NCBI GenBank assembly: GCA_006218055.1
Contig: VBWD01000018.1
Span: forward strand, 27,507 to 91,506
DNA: 64,000 bases
Direction: 5' to 3'
Source: Gallionellaceae bacterium
Lineage (GTDB): Bacteria > Pseudomonadota > Gammaproteobacteria > Burkholderiales > Gallionellaceae
This document shows, one piece after another, positions 29,629 through 38,251 of this stretch (its first letter is position 1; every line of letters begins with the position of its first letter). A program made the position numbers and the translations under genes. The notes under the pieces were generated by a model. That model made no database searches and had not been told where the DNA came from. It worked only from the letters and a program-made list of their open reading frames with translations.

Positions 29629-30350
29629 AACATCATCCCTCTTTGAATTCCCACAAATTAGGCTTCTCACTGGTGGAGATGGCCATCGTACTTACGATCG
29701 TCGGTTTGCTTATGGCTACCATGTTGCCAAGCCTGACCGCCCAGCTTGAACAACAGCGTCGTAGCGAGGCAAAGAAACAACTGGCAGATATTCAACAGGC
29801 CTTGTTGGGATTCGCGATCATGAACAAGAAGTTCCCATGCGCTATCATCCCTGGAACAAATGAAGCGAACCCTTCGCATGCAAACTATGGGCAAGCCCCC
29901 ACCAGCTGTTCAAGTAGCCCTGCATCTGAGGGATATCTACCCTGGAAAACATTGGGCGTTCCCGAAATCGATCCGTGGGGCAGCAAACGGAACAACAGCA
30001 GTGACCCATGGACAGGGCATGGCTATTGGGCATATCGAGTAGATCGAAATTTCGCCAGTACCATCACAATGTCAACAGGTTTCGGAACATGTGGAGGTTC
30101 TCCCACATCAGACTGCCTCGTTATTCAGGATAGTTCAGGTGCTGCTCTTAACAATTCGACTGAGCGCCCAATTGCCGTAATTTTCTCGACGGGACCGGAT
30201 TTGGCTGCAAACGGACAGAATGCAACATTCGCTGCAACGGGCGATACTTATCAGAGCGATGTTTCAGGGAGTAACTTTGATGACATCCTGCTATGGATCG
30301 CACGACCCCAGCTCTTCAATCGTTTAGTCTCCGCAGGCCAGTTACCCTAA
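29625..30350 (+). CDS. Prepilin-type pseudopilin with LPWKTLG motif
   Basis: A 241-residue protein with a class III signal peptide, [24 protein letters not shown], with Glu5 after the cleavage Gly. It is therefore a substrate for prepilin peptidase (PilD), which is not in the window. The helix continues with [24 protein letters not shown], then KKFPC, and [20 protein letters not shown], matching the neighbour upstream. The start overlaps the preceding stop (ATGA). It converges on cysS with a four-base overlap of the two stops. Confidence 0.82.
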   Translation: MKHHPSLNSHKLGFSLVEMAIVLTIVGLLMATMLPSLTAQLEQQRRSEAKKQLADIQQALLGFAIMNKKFPCAIIPGTNEANPSHANYGQAPTSCSSSPASEGYLPWKTLGVPEIDPWGSKRNNSSDPWTGHGYWAYRVDRNFASTITMSTGFGTCGGSPTSDCLVIQDSSGAALNNSTERPIAVIFSTGPDLAANGQNATFAATGDTYQSDVSGSNFDDILLWIARPQLFNRLVSAGQLP

Positions 30351-31783
30351 GCCCTGCGCCAAGTCGTTCCCTGCGGGGTGTCTTCCAAAACGATTCCAAC
30401 TTCCAGCAACTCTTTGCGGATGCGGTCGGCCTCGGCGAAGTTCTTGGCTTTCTTGGCGTCAATGCGGGCTGCTATCCGTTCACTGATAGCGCCATCATCC
30501 AACCCACCTTCGTTTACATCGCCCTGTAAGAAGTCTTGTGCATCACGTTGTAGCAAACCAAGTACGCTCGCCAATGCCTTCAATTGTGCCGCGGCTTGTA
30601 TTGATTGACTGCGGTTCACTTCGTTGGCGAGATCGAACAACACCGCCACCGCTTCCGGTGTATTGAAATCATCATCCATCGCGGCTTTGAAGCGGGCGGC
30701 CAAGTCAACAGATTTACCCCCTCCCTCAATCCCTCCCCCGATGGGAGAGGAAAGCAAGCCACCTTCTCCCTCCGGGGGAAGGGCTGGGGAAGGGGGAACA
30801 CTTTTCAGCGCCGTATATAACCTAGTCAGCGCGCCCTTGGCATCATCCAGATGCTGGTCGGAGTAGTTCAACGGGCTGCGGTAGTGCGCACGCAGGATGA
30901 AGAAGCGTACGACTTCGGCATCATATTTCTTCAGCACTTCACGGATGGTAAAGAAGTTGCCCAAGCTCTTGGACATCTTCTCGTTGTCCACGCGCACAAA
31001 GCCGTTGTGCATCCAATAGTTCACGTATTGGCACTGGTGCGCACCTTCACTCTGCGCGATCTCGTTCTCGTGATGCGGGAACTGCAAGTCCGCACCGCCG
31101 CCGTGGATGTCAAAATGGTCGCCGAGCAATTCAGAACCCATCGCAGAACATTCGATGTGCCAACCGGGACGTCCTTTACCCCACTTGGAATCCCACTTCA
31201 CTTCGTCCGCTTCACTCTCTTTGGCAGACTTCCACAACACGAAATCGAGCGGGTCCTTCTTGTCCGTCGCTATATCCACGCGTTCACCCGCACGCAGGTC
31301 TTCCAACGATTTGCCAGAGAGCTTGCCGTAGCCATCGAACTTGCGCACGGCGTAGTTCACATCACCATCCGCTGCTTGATAGGCCAGCCCGTTCTTTTCC
31401 AAAGATTCGATCATCTCCAACATCTGCGGCACGTATTGGGTCGCACGCGGCTCATGGTCTGGGCGCTGCACGCCCAGCGCATCGGCATCCTGATGCATCG
31501 CGTCGATGAAGCGTTGCGTCAGCGCATGGATGGATTCCTTGTTCTCCGCCGCGCGCTTGATGATCTTGTCGTCGATGTCGGTGATGTTGCGCACGTAGTT
31601 GACGTCGTAACCGCTCGCTTTGAACCAGCGCTGCACCATGTCGAACACCACCATCACACGTGCATGGCCGAGGTGACAGTAGTCGTACACCGTCATGCCG
31701 CACACATACATGCGAACGGTGTTCGGGGTGATGGGTTTGAAGTCTTGCTTATCGCGGGTGAGGGTGTTGTATATCTTCAGCAT
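30347..31783 (-). CDS. cysS: Cysteinyl-tRNA synthetase with in-frame repeat insertion
   Basis: A 478-residue class I synthetase. It has the HIGH-type motif [10 protein letters not shown], zinc ligands (Cys28-type, then the GWHIECSAM and [10 protein letters not shown] segments) and the KMSKSLGNF loop. It charges tRNA-Cys. The usual length is about 460 residues. Near residues 328-356, between [11 protein letters not shown] and [15 protein letters not shown], lies a Pro/Gly/Glu-rich stretch ([13 protein letters not shown], then GGGIEGGG). It is encoded by a GC-rich palindromic repeat and is absent from the E. coli protein. The linker site suggests it is tolerated. Confidence 0.97.
   Translation of the reverse strand: MLKIYNTLTRDKQDFKPITPNTVRMYVCGMTVYDYCHLGHARVMVVFDMVQRWFKASGYDVNYVRNITDIDDKIIKRAAENKESIHALTQRFIDAMHQDADALGVQRPDHEPRATQYVPQMLEMIESLEKNGLAYQAADGDVNYAVRKFDGYGKLSGKSLEDLRAGERVDIATDKKDPLDFVLWKSAKESEADEVKWDSKWGKGRPGWHIECSAMGSELLGDHFDIHGGGADLQFPHHENEIAQSEGAHQCQYVNYWMHNGFVRVDNEKMSKSLGNFFTIREVLKKYDAEVVRFFILRAHYRSPLNYSDQHLDDAKGALTRLYTALKSVPPSPALPPEGEGGLLSSPIGGGIEGGGKSVDLAARFKAAMDDDFNTPEAVAVLFDLANEVNRSQSIQAAAQLKALASVLGLLQRDAQDFLQGDVNEGGLDDGAISERIAARIDAKKAKNFAEADRIRKELLEVGIVLEDTPQGTTWRRA
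30715..30798. repeat. GC-rich palindromic repeat copy 2, double, inside cysS
   Basis: Two facing units, CCCTCCCCCGATGGGAGAGG and CTTCTCCCTCCGGGGGAAGG, lie inside the cysS reading frame. Both have the TCCC/GGGA arms of the family found at 10501, 40120 and 41416. The translated segment is PPEGEGG...GGGIEGGG on the minus strand, and the frame is kept. Confidence 0.75.
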
Positions 31784-31788
31784 TGGAT

Positions 31789-32139
31789 TTACACAGGCAT
31801 TGGTTTGTTATCGTTCAGATTGAGCCAACCTTTGATGATGCGATAGAGCATCCAGCAGAAACTCGCGAATAACACCACGAAACCGATCAGGATGATGAGG
31901 GTCGCCCAGCCGATCGCCGCCCACAGCAGACCATACCAGAAGGTACGTATCTGCCAAATGAAGTGGCTTTCCAGCCATGTGCCTGCCGCATCTTCACGCT
32001 TGATGTAGTTGATGATGATGCCGGCGATCGCGGTGACGCCCGTGAAGTAAGACAAGGCATACAACACATACACGATCTGCGTGATGGTCTTGAGCGACTT
32101 GATCTGGTCTTCCTGCGGGATGATGATCTCTTCGTTCAC
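31789..32139 (-). CDS. DUF4870-like membrane protein
   Basis: A 116-residue protein with three hydrophobic segments: [42 protein letters not shown] and [19 protein letters not shown]. The loop [25 protein letters not shown] is typical of a small family of inner-membrane proteins (DUF4870/Tic20-like) of unknown function. The start is GTG with a strong AAGGAG. It lies between glnS and cysS, five bases from cysS, and probably shares their transcript. Confidence 0.78.
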   Translation of the reverse strand: MNEEIIIPQEDQIKSLKTITQIVYVLYALSYFTGVTAIAGIIINYIKREDAAGTWLESHFIWQIRTFWYGLLWAAIGWATLIILIGFVVLFASFCWMLYRIIKGWLNLNDNKPMPV

Positions 32140-32142
32140 GCC

Positions 32143-33819
32143 TTACTCCTTCGTCCAAGAGTCTTTCAAGGTCACAGTGCGATTGAACACCAACTTGCCG
32201 CCGACTTGGTGCTCGCGTCTGTCAGTCACAAAATATCCGAGACGTTCGAACTGGTAGCGCGTCTCCGGTGCCGCATCCTTCACACAGCTTTCAACCCAGC
32301 CTTGCACCACAGTAAGGGAGGCCGGATTGAGATAGGTGCAAAAATCCACGTCTTTGTCCGCGTCCGGTTCCGACACGGTGAACAAGCGGTCATACACGCG
32401 GATCTCGGCGGGCAGCGCATGTTCATGCGATAAGAAATGAATCACGCCTTTCACTTTGCGTCCTTCCGGGTTCTTGCCCAGCGTGGCGTGGTCGATACTG
32501 CACTTGAGTTCGATGACGTTGCCCGCCGCGTCCTTCACCGCTTCGTCGCAGCGCATCACATAGCTGTGGCGCAGACGAATCTCGCCGCCAAGGGTGAGGC
32601 GCTTCCAACCTGCGGGCGGGATTTCGGCGAAGTCATCGGCTTCGATGAGTAGCGAGCTGCTGAACGGCACGACGCGCTTGCCAAGTTCCGGCATGTTGGG
32701 ATGGAAGTCCGCTTCGCGTGTGAGTGCACCGTCGGCATTGGTGATGGTCACTTTGAGTGGATTGATAATGGCCATCACACGCGGTGCGCGTAGCTCCAAA
32801 TCTTCGCGGATCGCGCCTTCCATGATCGCCATGTCCACGCTGTTCTCGCTGCTCTTGGAAACGCCGATGCGCTTGGCGAATTCGCGGATGCCTTCCGGTG
32901 TGTAGCCGCGCCTTCTCATGCCTGAAATCGTGGGCATACGCGGGTCGTCCCAACCGCTCACATGCTTTTCGCTCACCAGTTGCAGCAGCTTGCGCTTGCT
33001 GGTGATGGTGTAGTGCAATTCCAAGCGAGAGAACTCGTACTGGCGCGGATGGCAAGAAATGGTGATGTTGTCCAATACCCAGTCATACAGCGGACGGTGG
33101 TCTTCGAATTCCAGCGTGCAGATGGAATGCGTGATGCCTTCCAGCGCATCTGAGATGCAGTGCGTGTAGTCATACATCGGGTAGATGCACCACTTGTCAC
33201 CGGTCCGGATGTGGTGAGCGCGGCGGATGCGGTAGATGGCTGGGTCACGCATGTTCATGTTGGGCGAGGCCATGTCGATCTTGGCACGCAGCACCATCGC
33301 GCCGTCGGCGAACTCACCTTTCCTCATGCGCGTGAACAGATCAAGGTTCTCGGCGACAGAACGGTCGCGATTGGGACTATTCCTGCCGGGCTGAGTCAAC
33401 GTGCCGCGATATTCGCGCATCTGCTCGGGCGTCAGATCATCCACATAGGCCAAGCCTTTGTTGATGAGCTCCACCGCAAAATCGTACAGCGCATCGAAAT
33501 AGTCCGACGCCCAGCGAACTTCTCCGTTCCACTGAAAACCCAACCAGCGCACGTCGTCCTGAATGGACTGCGCATATTCGTTGCTCTCTTTTTCCGGATT
33601 GGTATCGTCGAAGCGCAGATTACACAGGCCGTTGTAATCCTTCGCCAAACCAAAGTTGAGGCAGATGGATTTCGCATGCCCCACATGCAGATAACCGTTC
33701 GGCTCTGGCGGGAATCGGGTTGTGATACTCAGGTGCTTGCCCGAGGCTAAGTCCCCATCAATGATGGTGCGGATAAAATTGGAAACGGGGGCGGCTAGAA
33801 CGGGGGTATTACTGCTCAT
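32143..33819 (-). CDS. glnS: Glutaminyl-tRNA synthetase
   Basis: A 558-residue class Ib synthetase. It has [21 protein letters not shown] with the HIGH signature, the [10 protein letters not shown] (KMSKS-type) loop, and two C-terminal beta-barrels ([12 protein letters not shown] onward) that read the anticodon. Its presence means this bacterium charges tRNA-Gln directly, as most gamma- and betaproteobacteria do, rather than through GatCAB only. It is followed by the DUF4870-like gene and cysS. Confidence 0.98.
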   Translation of the reverse strand: MSSNTPVLAAPVSNFIRTIIDGDLASGKHLSITTRFPPEPNGYLHVGHAKSICLNFGLAKDYNGLCNLRFDDTNPEKESNEYAQSIQDDVRWLGFQWNGEVRWASDYFDALYDFAVELINKGLAYVDDLTPEQMREYRGTLTQPGRNSPNRDRSVAENLDLFTRMRKGEFADGAMVLRAKIDMASPNMNMRDPAIYRIRRAHHIRTGDKWCIYPMYDYTHCISDALEGITHSICTLEFEDHRPLYDWVLDNITISCHPRQYEFSRLELHYTITSKRKLLQLVSEKHVSGWDDPRMPTISGMRRRGYTPEGIREFAKRIGVSKSSENSVDMAIMEGAIREDLELRAPRVMAIINPLKVTITNADGALTREADFHPNMPELGKRVVPFSSSLLIEADDFAEIPPAGWKRLTLGGEIRLRHSYVMRCDEAVKDAAGNVIELKCSIDHATLGKNPEGRKVKGVIHFLSHEHALPAEIRVYDRLFTVSEPDADKDVDFCTYLNPASLTVVQGWVESCVKDAAPETRYQFERLGYFVTDRREHQVGGKLVFNRTVTLKDSWTKE

Positions 33820-33930
33820 TTTGTATCCAAAGATGTTCGGTGAATAAGGTGCAGGATTTTACCCGAAACCAGCCCCTATCCAATGGCCAGTTAGAGGATT
33901 CGGCAACCCGTGTAAGTCCTCGTCTTATTT

Positions 33931-33945
33931 GATAGAATCGCGCCC
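33931..33945 (+). promoter_or_regulatory. Putative promoter box of the TPR/L,D-transpeptidase operon
   Basis: GATAGAATCGCGCCC, with TAGAAT (33933-33938) as candidate -10, 54 bases before the ATG of the TPR gene. It is one base shorter than, and otherwise the same as, the GATAGAATGCGCGCC box of mlaF. The -35 region is poor. Confidence 0.38.
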
Positions 33946-33992
33946 TGCCGATGGGCTGTCCCCGTCAACAACCGATATCGAAAAAATATACG

Positions 33993-35039
33993 ATGGCTAT
34001 GTTAAATAAATTCACTCTGACCGCTTCACTGTTTGCGCTGATCTCATTCAGCTCTCCGAGCTTCGCGGATGACATCCAAGACGCTAACAAGCTGTTCAAG
34101 CAAGGGCAGAACGCGCAAGCACTTGAGAAGGTGAATGCGTTCCTTGCCACCAAGCCCAAAGATGCTCAAGCGCGTTTCCTCAAAGGCTTGATCGTGAATG
34201 AACAGGGCAACGCCAATGAAGCCATCAGCATCTTCACCGCACTGACCGACGACTACCCTGAATTGCCAGAACCTTACAACAACCTCGCCGTGCTGTATGC
34301 CGGACAAGGCCAATATGAGAAAGCGAAGATCGCATTGGAGATGGCGATCCGCACCCACCCTAGCTATGCCACTGCACACGAGAATCTGGGCGACATCTAC
34401 GCCAAGATGGCCAGCCAAGCCTACGACCGCGCCCTGCAATTGGATAAGAGCAACACCAGCACACAAACCAAGCTGGCCTTGATCCGCGACTTGTTCATCA
34501 AGACACCGCGCGCGACCAAACCAGCCCCTGTTGTCGTGGCTACTGCAGCCGTTGAAACAGCAACACCTGCCGCCCCAGTTGCGCCGGTTGCCCCCGCAGC
34601 ATCCGCGACCGTGGCGACCAAGCCAGTAGTGGCTGCTAGTGCCCCCACACCTGTCGTTGCCGTAAAAGCGCCCGCTAAGGCAGAACCCGTTGTTGATGTC
34701 AGCGCCGAAATCTTGAAGGCGACTCGTGACTGGGCTGCGGCATGGTCTGCCCAAAAGAGCGACAAGTATCTGGCGTTCTACGCCAAAGATTTCGCCACTC
34801 CCGATGGTTTGAACCGTAGCGCTTGGGAGGCACAACGCAAAGAACGCATCGCCAAACCCAAGTCCATCAAAGTCGAAGTTTTAGATGCCAAAGTCAAAGA
34901 GCAAGACGGCAAGCATGCCAGCGTCAGCTTTAAACAAAGCTACCGCGCTAGCCACCTCAAGACCTCTTCCAGCAAGGTCTTGGTGTGGGTAAAAAGCGAT
35001 GGGCACTGGCAGATCACGGAAGAACGCTCAGGTAAGTGA
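33993..35039 (+). CDS. Periplasmic TPR protein with Cds6-like C-terminal domain
   Basis: A 348-residue exported protein. It has a signal peptide (LNKFTLTASLFALISFSSPSFA) and tetratricopeptide repeats (DANKLFKQGQNAQALEKVNAF, then further copies to about residue 150). An Ala/Pro/Val-rich linker follows at about 165-230. The C-terminal domain (ATRDWAAAWSAQKSDKYLAFYAKDF to WQITEERSG) is an NTF2-like fold seen in the L,D-transpeptidase family Cds6. The next gene carries the same C-terminal domain fused to an L,D-transpeptidase, so the pair probably acts in peptidoglycan remodelling. ATG 33999 is an alternative start. Confidence 0.82.
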   Translation: MAMLNKFTLTASLFALISFSSPSFADDIQDANKLFKQGQNAQALEKVNAFLATKPKDAQARFLKGLIVNEQGNANEAISIFTALTDDYPELPEPYNNLAVLYAGQGQYEKAKIALEMAIRTHPSYATAHENLGDIYAKMASQAYDRALQLDKSNTSTQTKLALIRDLFIKTPRATKPAPVVVATAAVETATPAAPVAPVAPAASATVATKPVVAASAPTPVVAVKAPAKAEPVVDVSAEILKATRDWAAAWSAQKSDKYLAFYAKDFATPDGLNRSAWEAQRKERIAKPKSIKVEVLDAKVKEQDGKHASVSFKQSYRASHLKTSSSKVLVWVKSDGHWQITEERSGK

Positions 35040-35044
35040 ATCTC

Positions 35045-36211
35045 ATGAAGCTTCAGTCGCTCAGCGCATTATTGCTTTCCGCCTGCTTCACGACGCTAGC
35101 ATCGGCTGAGCCAGCTTCACGTGATATGGAGCAAGCACTGGCAAAAAGTCTGCAGGCGGTTGGCAACAACCGCCTCGACATCGCACTGAACGAGGTCGAC
35201 TCACTCCTCAAGGCGCATCCCAATTTCAAACTAGCGCAGTTGGTTCGCGGCGATCTGCTAATGGCACGCTCCAAGCCGATCAACAGCTTTGGTGATGCAC
35301 CGAATGCGCCGGCGGATCGTGTGCAAGATCTGCGTGAAGAAGCCAATGCCCGTTTGCATCGCGTGCAGCAACAGCAACCCATCGCCGTTCCTAAATATCT
35401 GTGGCAACTCGATGCGCAGCAACGCTTTGCTGTGGTGGTGGACACCAGCAAGTCCACGCTCTACCTCTATGAGAACGTGAAGGGTGAACCGCGCTATGTG
35501 GCGGATTACTATATCAGTGTGGGCAAGAAGGGCTCGGCCAAGGTCAGTGAAGGCGACAAAAAGACGCCTCTCGGTGTGTATTTCGTTGACGACCATATCC
35601 CTAGTGCAAAACTCACCGACTTCTACGGTCCAGGTGCTTACCCCATCAGCTACCCCAATGAATGGGACAAACGTCAAGGTCGCGATGGTCATGGCATCTG
35701 GCTGCACGGCACACCGAGCGATACCTATAGCCGCCCACCGCGCGCCAGCAACGGCTGCGTCGTACTTTCCAACAACGACTTCACCCATCTGGGTAAGAAC
35801 CTGCAAGTCGGCGTCACGCCCGTCATCATCACCAACCACATGGAGTGGAGCGATGAGAACGACGTGATCGAACGCGCAGCCCTCTTGAGCTCCATCGAAA
35901 AATGGCGCGATGACTGGGAGAGCCGCAAGACTGAAGCCTACCTGACGCATTACGCACGTGATTTTTCTACCGGCAGCACTGCCCTCAAAGACTTCGCCGA
36001 ACAGAAGCGCAAAGTCAATTCCGGCAAGACTTGGATCAAGGTGAAACTTTCCAAACTCAGCGTCTTCCCCTACCCCAGTCAACAAGGCCTGGTGGTGGTC
36101 AATTTCGAGCAGGATTATTCGAGCAACAATCTTTCCAACCGCATGCTCAAGCGCCAGTACTGGATGAAACAGGATGGACGCTGGAAGATCATTTACGAAG
36201 GTTCCGCATAA
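35045..36211 (+). CDS. L,D-transpeptidase (YkuD family) with Cds6-like domain
   Basis: A 388-residue exported enzyme. It has a signal peptide ([21 protein letters not shown]) and a short helical N-terminal part similar to the TPR neighbour. The YkuD catalytic domain (about 130-270) has the active site HGTPSDTYSRPPRASNGCVV, including the nucleophilic Cys. The NTF2-like C-terminal domain reads WRDDWESRKTEAYLTHYARDF to WMKQDGRWKIIYEGSA. L,D-transpeptidases make 3-3 crosslinks or attach proteins to peptidoglycan. The ATG at 35045 is preferred: AGGTAAG precedes it. The alternative GTG at 35036 overlaps the previous stop. Confidence 0.9.
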   Translation: MKLQSLSALLLSACFTTLASAEPASRDMEQALAKSLQAVGNNRLDIALNEVDSLLKAHPNFKLAQLVRGDLLMARSKPINSFGDAPNAPADRVQDLREEANARLHRVQQQQPIAVPKYLWQLDAQQRFAVVVDTSKSTLYLYENVKGEPRYVADYYISVGKKGSAKVSEGDKKTPLGVYFVDDHIPSAKLTDFYGPGAYPISYPNEWDKRQGRDGHGIWLHGTPSDTYSRPPRASNGCVVLSNNDFTHLGKNLQVGVTPVIITNHMEWSDENDVIERAALLSSIEKWRDDWESRKTEAYLTHYARDFSTGSTALKDFAEQKRKVNSGKTWIKVKLSKLSVFPYPSQQGLVVVNFEQDYSSNNLSNRMLKRQYWMKQDGRWKIIYEGSA

Positions 36212-36799
36212 ATGAAAATCGTTCGCCTATTCACCTCGATATTTTTGGCAGCACTATTCGCATTGCCAGTTCACGCCGCTTCAACTTCAACTCAAGGAAA
36301 AACCAAGATGGTCAAGCTCCACACCAACCACGGCATCATCACGATTCAACTCGACGCTGAAAAAGCACCAATCTCTACCCAAAACTTTCTCGACTACGTG
36401 AACGCCGGCTTCTACAGCAACGTCGTGTTCCACCGCGTCATCCCTAACTTCATGATCCAAGGCGGCGGGTTCGAGCCTGGCATGAAACAAAAGGCAGTGA
36501 ATGCGCCGATCAAGAATGAAGCGGCGAACGGCCTGAAGAACGAGCAATACACCATCGCTATGGCGCGCACCGGTGATCCGCACTCTGCGACTGCGCAGTT
36601 CTTCATCAACACCAAGAACAACAGCTTCCTCGACTATCCAGGACAAGACGGCTGGGGCTACTGCGTCTTCGGCAAAGTGGTCGAAGGTAAAGAAGTGGTC
36701 GACGCCATCGGCAAAGTGAAGACGAGCAACAGCGGCTTCCACCAAGACGTTCCTAAAGAAGACGTCATCATCACCAAGGCTGAAGTCGTAGCGAAATAA
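36212..36799 (+). CDS. Cyclophilin-type peptidyl-prolyl cis-trans isomerase with signal peptide
   Basis: A 195-residue cyclophilin. The core [16 protein letters not shown] to [15 protein letters not shown] to [19 protein letters not shown] is the PpiA/PpiB catalytic fold, with the Arg and Phe of [12 protein letters not shown] and QFFIN. It is preceded by an N-terminal signal peptide ([20 protein letters not shown]). An internal ATG at 36308 starts exactly at the cytoplasmic PpiB N-terminus and has its own ribosome-binding site, AAGGA at 36294-36298, so one gene may yield periplasmic and cytoplasmic forms. It follows the transpeptidase stop directly and ends at a terminator. Confidence 0.93.
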   Translation: MKIVRLFTSIFLAALFALPVHAASTSTQGKTKMVKLHTNHGIITIQLDAEKAPISTQNFLDYVNAGFYSNVVFHRVIPNFMIQGGGFEPGMKQKAVNAPIKNEAANGLKNEQYTIAMARTGDPHSATAQFFINTKNNSFLDYPGQDGWGYCVFGKVVEGKEVVDAIGKVKTSNSGFHQDVPKEDVIITKAEVVAK

Positions 36800-36800
36800 C

Positions 36801-36824
36801 AAACGGCGCCTCGGCGCCGTTTTA
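36801..36824 (+). terminator. Rho-independent terminator after the cyclophilin gene
   Basis: Inverted repeat AAACGGCGCC/GGCGCCGTTT with a TC centre, followed by TTTACTTTC. It lies two bases after the cyclophilin stop and just before lpxH. The U tract is short. Confidence 0.7.
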
Positions 36825-36829
36825 CTTTC

Positions 36830-37555
36830 ATGCCACACACTTTACTCATCTCCGACCTGCACCTGAGCAAGGAACATCCGCTCAGCGCAGAACTGTTCTA
36901 CCTGTTCGTTGCAGATACCGCTCCCAAGGCTGAAGCCCTCTACATCTTGGGCGACCTGTTCGAATACTGGGCGGGGGACGATGACCTCAACGACACCTTC
37001 CATCTTTCCATCTGTGCTGCATTGAAAGCACTCAGCGAACACGGCACGCGCATCTTCATCATGCACGGCAATCGCGACTTCTTGATGGACACGCAGCTCG
37101 CCACCGCCTGTGGGGCGACACTGCTAGCCGATCCGACACTGCTCGACCTTTACGGCACGCCCACCCTACTCACCCATGGCGACGCACTGTGCACCGACGA
37201 CGCCAGCTACCAACAGTTCCGCGCCATGGTGCGCAGTGACGTGTGGCGCGCCGAGTTTCTGGCGCAACCACTCGCGCAACGCAAAGCGCAGATCGAGCAA
37301 CTACGCGCGCAAAGTGAGCAATCGAAACGCGTCAAAGCCATGGACATCATGGATGTGAGCAACGAGGCGGTGAGTGACCTACTGAGACACTACCACTACC
37401 CGCGCCTCATCCACGGCCATACACACCGCCCTGACAAACACTCACATCAAGTGGATGAACACGACTGCGAACGTTGGGTGTTGGGCGACTGGGATAGCGG
37501 CACTGCACGCACCTTGCGCTGTGATGCCGAAGGAATGCACTGGGAAGAGATTTAA
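36830..37555 (+). CDS. lpxH: UDP-2,3-diacylglucosamine diphosphatase LpxH
   Basis: A 241-residue calcineurin-like phosphoesterase that cleaves UDP-2,3-diacylglucosamine to lipid X in lipid A synthesis. The metal-binding motifs are present in order: SDLHL, LGDLFEYWAGDD, MHGNRDFLMD, LTHGDALC and LIHGHTHRP. It is a peripheral inner-membrane enzyme. The ATG lies eight bases past the terminator-like hairpin with no clear ribosome-binding site. The next gene encodes a PagL-like outer-membrane protein that may also act on lipid A. Confidence 0.97.
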   Translation: MPHTLLISDLHLSKEHPLSAELFYLFVADTAPKAEALYILGDLFEYWAGDDDLNDTFHLSICAALKALSEHGTRIFIMHGNRDFLMDTQLATACGATLLADPTLLDLYGTPTLLTHGDALCTDDASYQQFRAMVRSDVWRAEFLAQPLAQRKAQIEQLRAQSEQSKRVKAMDIMDVSNEAVSDLLRHYHYPRLIHGHTHRPDKHSHQVDEHDCERWVLGDWDSGTARTLRCDAEGMHWEEI

Positions 37556-37640
37556 TTAGGCGCGCTCTGAATTCAACAGTCACCTCACCATCCAGGCCGA
37601 ACTCGAACTACAATTGGCGCACAAAGCATGGGAGGAAATC

Positions 37641-38234
37641 ATGCAAGCCAAAGTCCACCTTTTCACCCGCCTAATACTTTGCATGTGCCTAACGGTACCA
37701 ATGCACGCCTATTGCGAGGAATTCGACTGGAGTATCGGGGGATACGCAGGTCAGCATTACGATACAGCACCCGCTTGGATATTGGAGGGTGACGCAAGAT
37801 TCGCCAAACAATACATGGTTGCGATCACTGCCACTAAAACCATCTGGCGCTCTAAGACACTGCCGCTATCTTTGGAGATCGACGGCATGTTCGGCCACCA
37901 ATCTGGCGTGGCGACTTTGCAAGAGATCGGCATCGCACCCGTTGTTCGGTGGGATGGTTTCCCTTGGAATGAAACGTTACGAACAGGCCTGCGTCTAGCG
38001 CCACTCGGGGTCTCGTACACAACTTCCGTGAGTCCCTTAGAGCGCGGGGCAACCGGCAAAGGTAGTCGCACACTTAATCTGTTACTGATCGAATTGGGAT
38101 TCGCACTTCCTGCGACGAGCTCAAAAGAAGTCTTCGTGCGACTTCACCATCGCTGCTCCATCTACAATCTATTGAACGACTATGGCGCCAATGGTGAGGA
38201 CTTTCTCGCTTTAGGCTACCGATACCGTTTCTGA
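37641..38234 (+). CDS. Outer-membrane beta-barrel protein, PagL-like (probable lipid A deacylase family)
   Basis: A 197-residue protein with a signal peptide (LFTRLILCMCLTVPMHAYC) and alternating beta-strands ending in Phe (LALGYRYRF), typical of outer-membrane barrels. The segment FVRLHHRCSIYNLLNDYGANGEDF recalls the His-Ser-Glu catalytic site region of PagL-type acyloxyacyl hydrolases, where a HxSN-like motif is expected; here it reads HRCS. It follows lpxH. The ATG at 37641 has a GGAGG site. The enzyme class is a moderate-confidence inference, and the barrel alone is safer. Confidence 0.65.
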   Translation: MQAKVHLFTRLILCMCLTVPMHAYCEEFDWSIGGYAGQHYDTAPAWILEGDARFAKQYMVAITATKTIWRSKTLPLSLEIDGMFGHQSGVATLQEIGIAPVVRWDGFPWNETLRTGLRLAPLGVSYTTSVSPLERGATGKGSRTLNLLLIELGFALPATSSKEVFVRLHHRCSIYNLLNDYGANGEDFLALGYRYRF

Positions 38235-38251
38235 AGCACGCACCCCAACGA

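Noticed and set aside
30851..31846. A 331-codon plus-strand frame opposite cysS
   Set aside because: It is antisense to the conserved CysS core and its translation (His/Val/Arg-rich) looks like a codon-bias artefact.
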